From Bacteroidales bacterium (lineage in GTDB: Bacteria; Bacteroidota; Bacteroidia; Bacteroidales; B18-G4): DNA of 16,172 bases. The translations under genes were made by a program, and so were the position numbers. The stretch covers positions 1 through 16,172 of the forward strand of contig JAUXCL010000032.1 of the NCBI GenBank assembly GCA_030618905.1. Direction: 5' to 3'. Every line of letters begins with the position of its first letter. Position 1 is the first letter of the stretch. A model generated the notes under the pieces. The model was given only the letters and a program-made list of their open reading frames with translations. It ran no database searches and was not told the DNA's origin. Of the stretch, positions 13,713 to 16,172 are shown piece by piece.

Positions 13713-16172
13713 ATGGCCAATACAACTGAAACGGGAAAACATGTTCATTATGCAGATGTACTGCTCCCTTTACCTGTTGCGGGAACATTTACTTATAAGG
13801 TTCCGGATCAACTAAAGTTTAATATTGCTATAGGTAAAAGGGTAATCGTTCAGTTCGGATCAAAGAAGGTCTATACTGCACTGGTCCTTGCTTTACATGA
13901 CCAGGCACCCGGGCAATCCAGACTGAAAGACATCCTGGATGTTGTAGATGACAGGGCCATTGTCAATAACAGGCAAATCCAATTTTGGGAATGGATAGCT
14001 TCCTATTATATGGCATATCCCGGGACAGTGATGAATACTGCACTGCCATCTGCACTAAAACTGCAAAGTGAGTCCAGGATCATGCTCCATCCTGAAAGCT
14101 CATTGGAAAACAGTATCCTGGATGAAAAGGAACAAGTCCTTCTGGAAGCCTTGCATAACAGAAAATCCCTGAGCATTCAGGAAGCATCCGAACTTTTTAA
14201 AGATAAAAATGCAATCCCCCTGATTAAATACCTGATCGACCGCTCACTGATCACTGTGGATGAAGAAATTAAAGACCGGTACCGGCCAAAAATTGAATCT
14301 TTTGTGAGGCTTACCAGGGAGTACCAGGATGAGTCCAAACTTCAGGAAGCATTTGACCAATTGGATAAAAGGGCGTTCAAGCAATTGCAAATTCTCCTCT
14401 CTTATATCAATTTGACCAGGAATAGCAGCAGTGCAGGCGAGGAAGTGAGGCGATCAACACTGGTCAAAAGTGTACAGGCATCCTATCAGCAATTGAACCA
14501 ACTTATCAGGAAGGGCATACTGGAGGTACATGAAAAGGTCATTAATCGCCTGGACGCCCCGGAAGCCGTGGCTGATCCTGACCAGATTATCCTTAATACC
14601 ATACAGCAATCCGCCTGGAAAGAGATAAAAGGCCATTTCGATCAAAAACAAACCGTATTGCTGCATGGTATAACTTCCAGTGGCAAAACAGAAATTTATA
14701 TCAAGTTCATCGAGCAGACCCTGAAGTCGGGAAAGCAGGTACTGTATCTCTTACCGGAAATTGCGCTGACCACGCAAATTATCAACAGGCTCAGAAAATA
14801 TTTTGGCGACAAAGTTGGCATTTATCATTCTAAATACAATGAACATGAACAGGTAGAGGTATGGAACCGTGTGCTGGATACCAGGCGTAAGGATCACTAT
14901 CCTGTGGTCATCGGAGCCAGATCAGCCCTGTTCCTGCCTTTCTCAAAACTGGGCCTGGTCATCGTTGATGAAGAACATGATACTTCTTTCAAACAACATG
15001 ATCCCGCTCCCAGGTACAACGCCAGGGATTGTGCGGTATATCTTGGAGGCTTGCATAAGTCCAATATCCTCCTGGGCTCAGCAACACCTGCATTTGAAAG
15101 TTACCACAATTCACAGCATGGTAAGTTTAAGCTCGTCACGCTCAAAGGCCGCTATGGTGATATCCAGACACCCGAAACACATCTCATTGACCAGAAAAAA
15201 GACCCCAGGATCAGGCAGGGAAAATCTCATTTTTCAAAATCACTGCTGGATGCTATTGATCAAACCCTGAAAGAAAACTACCAGGTGATGCTGTTTCAAA
15301 ACCGGCGTGGTTTTTCTTTACGCCTGGAATGCAATGAGTGCCATCATGTCCCCATGTGTATAAATTGTGATATTTCCCTGACTTACCACAAGCAATTCGA
15401 GCAAATGCGTTGTCATTATTGCGGTTTTCACACCAGGATCCCTAAACAATGCCCGGAATGCGGTAGCCATGAGGTTTTTATGAAGGGTTTTGGTACGGAA
15501 AAACTTGAAGAGGAGCTTTCATTGTTATTTCCGGAAAACAGGATCAGGCGCATGGACCTGGACAGCACCCGGTCGAAGTTCTCCTATCAGAAAATCATTA
15601 ATGAATTTCAAGAACGGCAGATTGATATTCTGATTGGCACACAGATGATCACCAAAGGGCTTGATTTTGATCATGTCAACCTGGTTGGGATCATGAACGC
15701 CGACAGCATGATCAATTTCCCGGATTTCAGGTCATATGAAAGAAGTTTCCAGCTGATGACTCAGGTCAGTGGAAGGGCAGGAAGGAAACATAAAAGGGGA
15801 CATGTGTTCATCCAAACCTATGATCCTTTCCATCAGGTCGTTCAATATGTGTTAAACCAGGACTACGAGGGCTTTTACAAGTCACAGATGCAGGACAGGC
15901 TCCAATTCAAATACCCCCCCTATTTTCGCCTTATCCAATTGCAATTAAAGCACAGGGATTATCAGGTGTTGAACAAGGGCGCAAGGGAATTTGCTGATGA
16001 TCTCCGACAGCATCTGGACAAGACGGTGCTTGGCCCGGAGTATCCACTGGTGTCGAAAATCAAGAATTGGTACATCAAGCAAATACTGGTTAAAACTGAC
16101 AAGGACAGCTCATTGGCTGGTGTCAAGAAGACTATTTTACATAGGATACAGGAATTTCATCATCACCCGGAA
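13713..16172 (+). CDS. priA: Primosomal protein N' (replication restart helicase PriA), 3'-partial
   Basis: The open frame of 820 codons runs off the right edge without a stop. PriA binds stalled forks and D-loops and reloads the replicative helicase. The N-terminal 3'-DNA-binding domain starts YADVLLPLPVAGTFTYKVP and continues VGKRVIV-like as IGKRVIVQFG. A winged-helix region follows. Helicase motifs are Walker A GITSSGKT (319-326), DEEH (419-422), LLGSATPAFES, GTQMITKGLDF and QVSGRAGR. Eight zinc-binding cysteines (four CxxC pairs) lie between Cys540 and Cys583, inserted between the two helicase lobes as in E. coli. The protein is longer than E. coli PriA (732 residues) but fits Bacteroidota lengths of roughly 820, so few residues are missing. 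The ATG at 13713 is preceded by a short gap after pfkA. Confidence 0.96.
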   Translation, partial: MANTTETGKHVHYADVLLPLPVAGTFTYKVPDQLKFNIAIGKRVIVQFGSKKVYTALVLALHDQAPGQSRLKDILDVVDDRAIVNNRQIQFWEWIASYYMAYPGTVMNTALPSALKLQSESRIMLHPESSLENSILDEKEQVLLEALHNRKSLSIQEASELFKDKNAIPLIKYLIDRSLITVDEEIKDRYRPKIESFVRLTREYQDESKLQEAFDQLDKRAFKQLQILLSYINLTRNSSSAGEEVRRSTLVKSVQASYQQLNQLIRKGILEVHEKVINRLDAPEAVADPDQIILNTIQQSAWKEIKGHFDQKQTVLLHGITSSGKTEIYIKFIEQTLKSGKQVLYLLPEIALTTQIINRLRKYFGDKVGIYHSKYNEHEQVEVWNRVLDTRRKDHYPVVIGARSALFLPFSKLGLVIVDEEHDTSFKQHDPAPRYNARDCAVYLGGLHKSNILLGSATPAFESYHNSQHGKFKLVTLKGRYGDIQTPETHLIDQKKDPRIRQGKSHFSKSLLDAIDQTLKENYQVMLFQNRRGFSLRLECNECHHVPMCINCDISLTYHKQFEQMRCHYCGFHTRIPKQCPECGSHEVFMKGFGTEKLEEELSLLFPENRIRRMDLDSTRSKFSYQKIINEFQERQIDILIGTQMITKGLDFDHVNLVGIMNADSMINFPDFRSYERSFQLMTQVSGRAGRKHKRGHVFIQTYDPFHQVVQYVLNQDYEGFYKSQMQDRLQFKYPPYFRLIQLQLKHRDYQVLNKGAREFADDLRQHLDKTVLGPEYPLVSKIKNWYIKQILVKTDKDSSLAGVKKTILHRIQEFHHHPE

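Noticed and set aside
14869..15270. A 133-codon open frame within priA.
   Set aside because: priA is continuous in its own frame through all helicase motifs, and the overlapping frame shows no protein-like pattern.
1..16172. CRISPR arrays, tRNA or rRNA genes, insertion sequences and attachment sites.
   Set aside because: None was seen: there are no regularly spaced repeats, no cloverleaf sequences, no transposase or integrase frames, and no paired terminal inverted repeats at the junctions.

Overview
The window reads as chromosomal DNA of a member of the Bacteroidota, most likely an uncultured or environmental lineage near Bacteroidales. The grounds are a carboxypeptidase-regulatory-like/DUF5686 outer-membrane protein, a PriA of more than 800 residues, almost no usable Shine-Dalgarno sequences before genes, and exact TAnnTTTG -7 promoter boxes before frr and the THUMP methyltransferase gene. 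Most of the DNA is housekeeping, but the neighbourhood is visibly rearranged.

Left part (1-2740). The window opens in the last 30 codons of pyrH (UMP kinase). An arsenite methyltransferase gene (arsM) follows, then frr (ribosome recycling factor). pyrH and frr are usually direct neighbours, so arsM looks inserted between them. A radical SAM/SPASM gene converges on frr with only 5 bases between the stop codons. Just upstream of the radical SAM gene, on the same strand, lies a decayed 3' end of an AI-2E-family transporter gene.

Accessory part (2741-5787). A noncoding stretch of about 365 bases, rich in repeats and hairpins, precedes two small tandem genes. These encode secreted, cysteine-containing paralogs that share a GKGG...P...CP...KC core. 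A strong intrinsic terminator ends the pair. Next comes a 596-residue exported protein with a thioredoxin-like N-terminus (CSRC plus a Val-Pro cis-proline candidate) and a long beta-rich C-terminus. This three-gene cluster is the best candidate for an undescribed system, and its function is unknown.

Middle (5853-9466). An AEC-family permease gene converges with the DUF5686 gene, 4 bases apart. Upstream of the DUF5686 gene, on the same strand, is a second gene scar: the last 45 codons of an ABC transporter ATPase, cut off just before the H-loop.

Right part (9467-16172). A CHAD-domain gene and a complete AI-2E-family permease gene are followed by a probable operon: THUMP rRNA methyltransferase, 6-phosphofructokinase (pfkA) and primosomal helicase priA. 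priA runs off the right edge with only its extreme 3' end missing. Overall, the window shows conserved genes broken up by at least three junctions: the arsM insertion and two truncated-gene scars.
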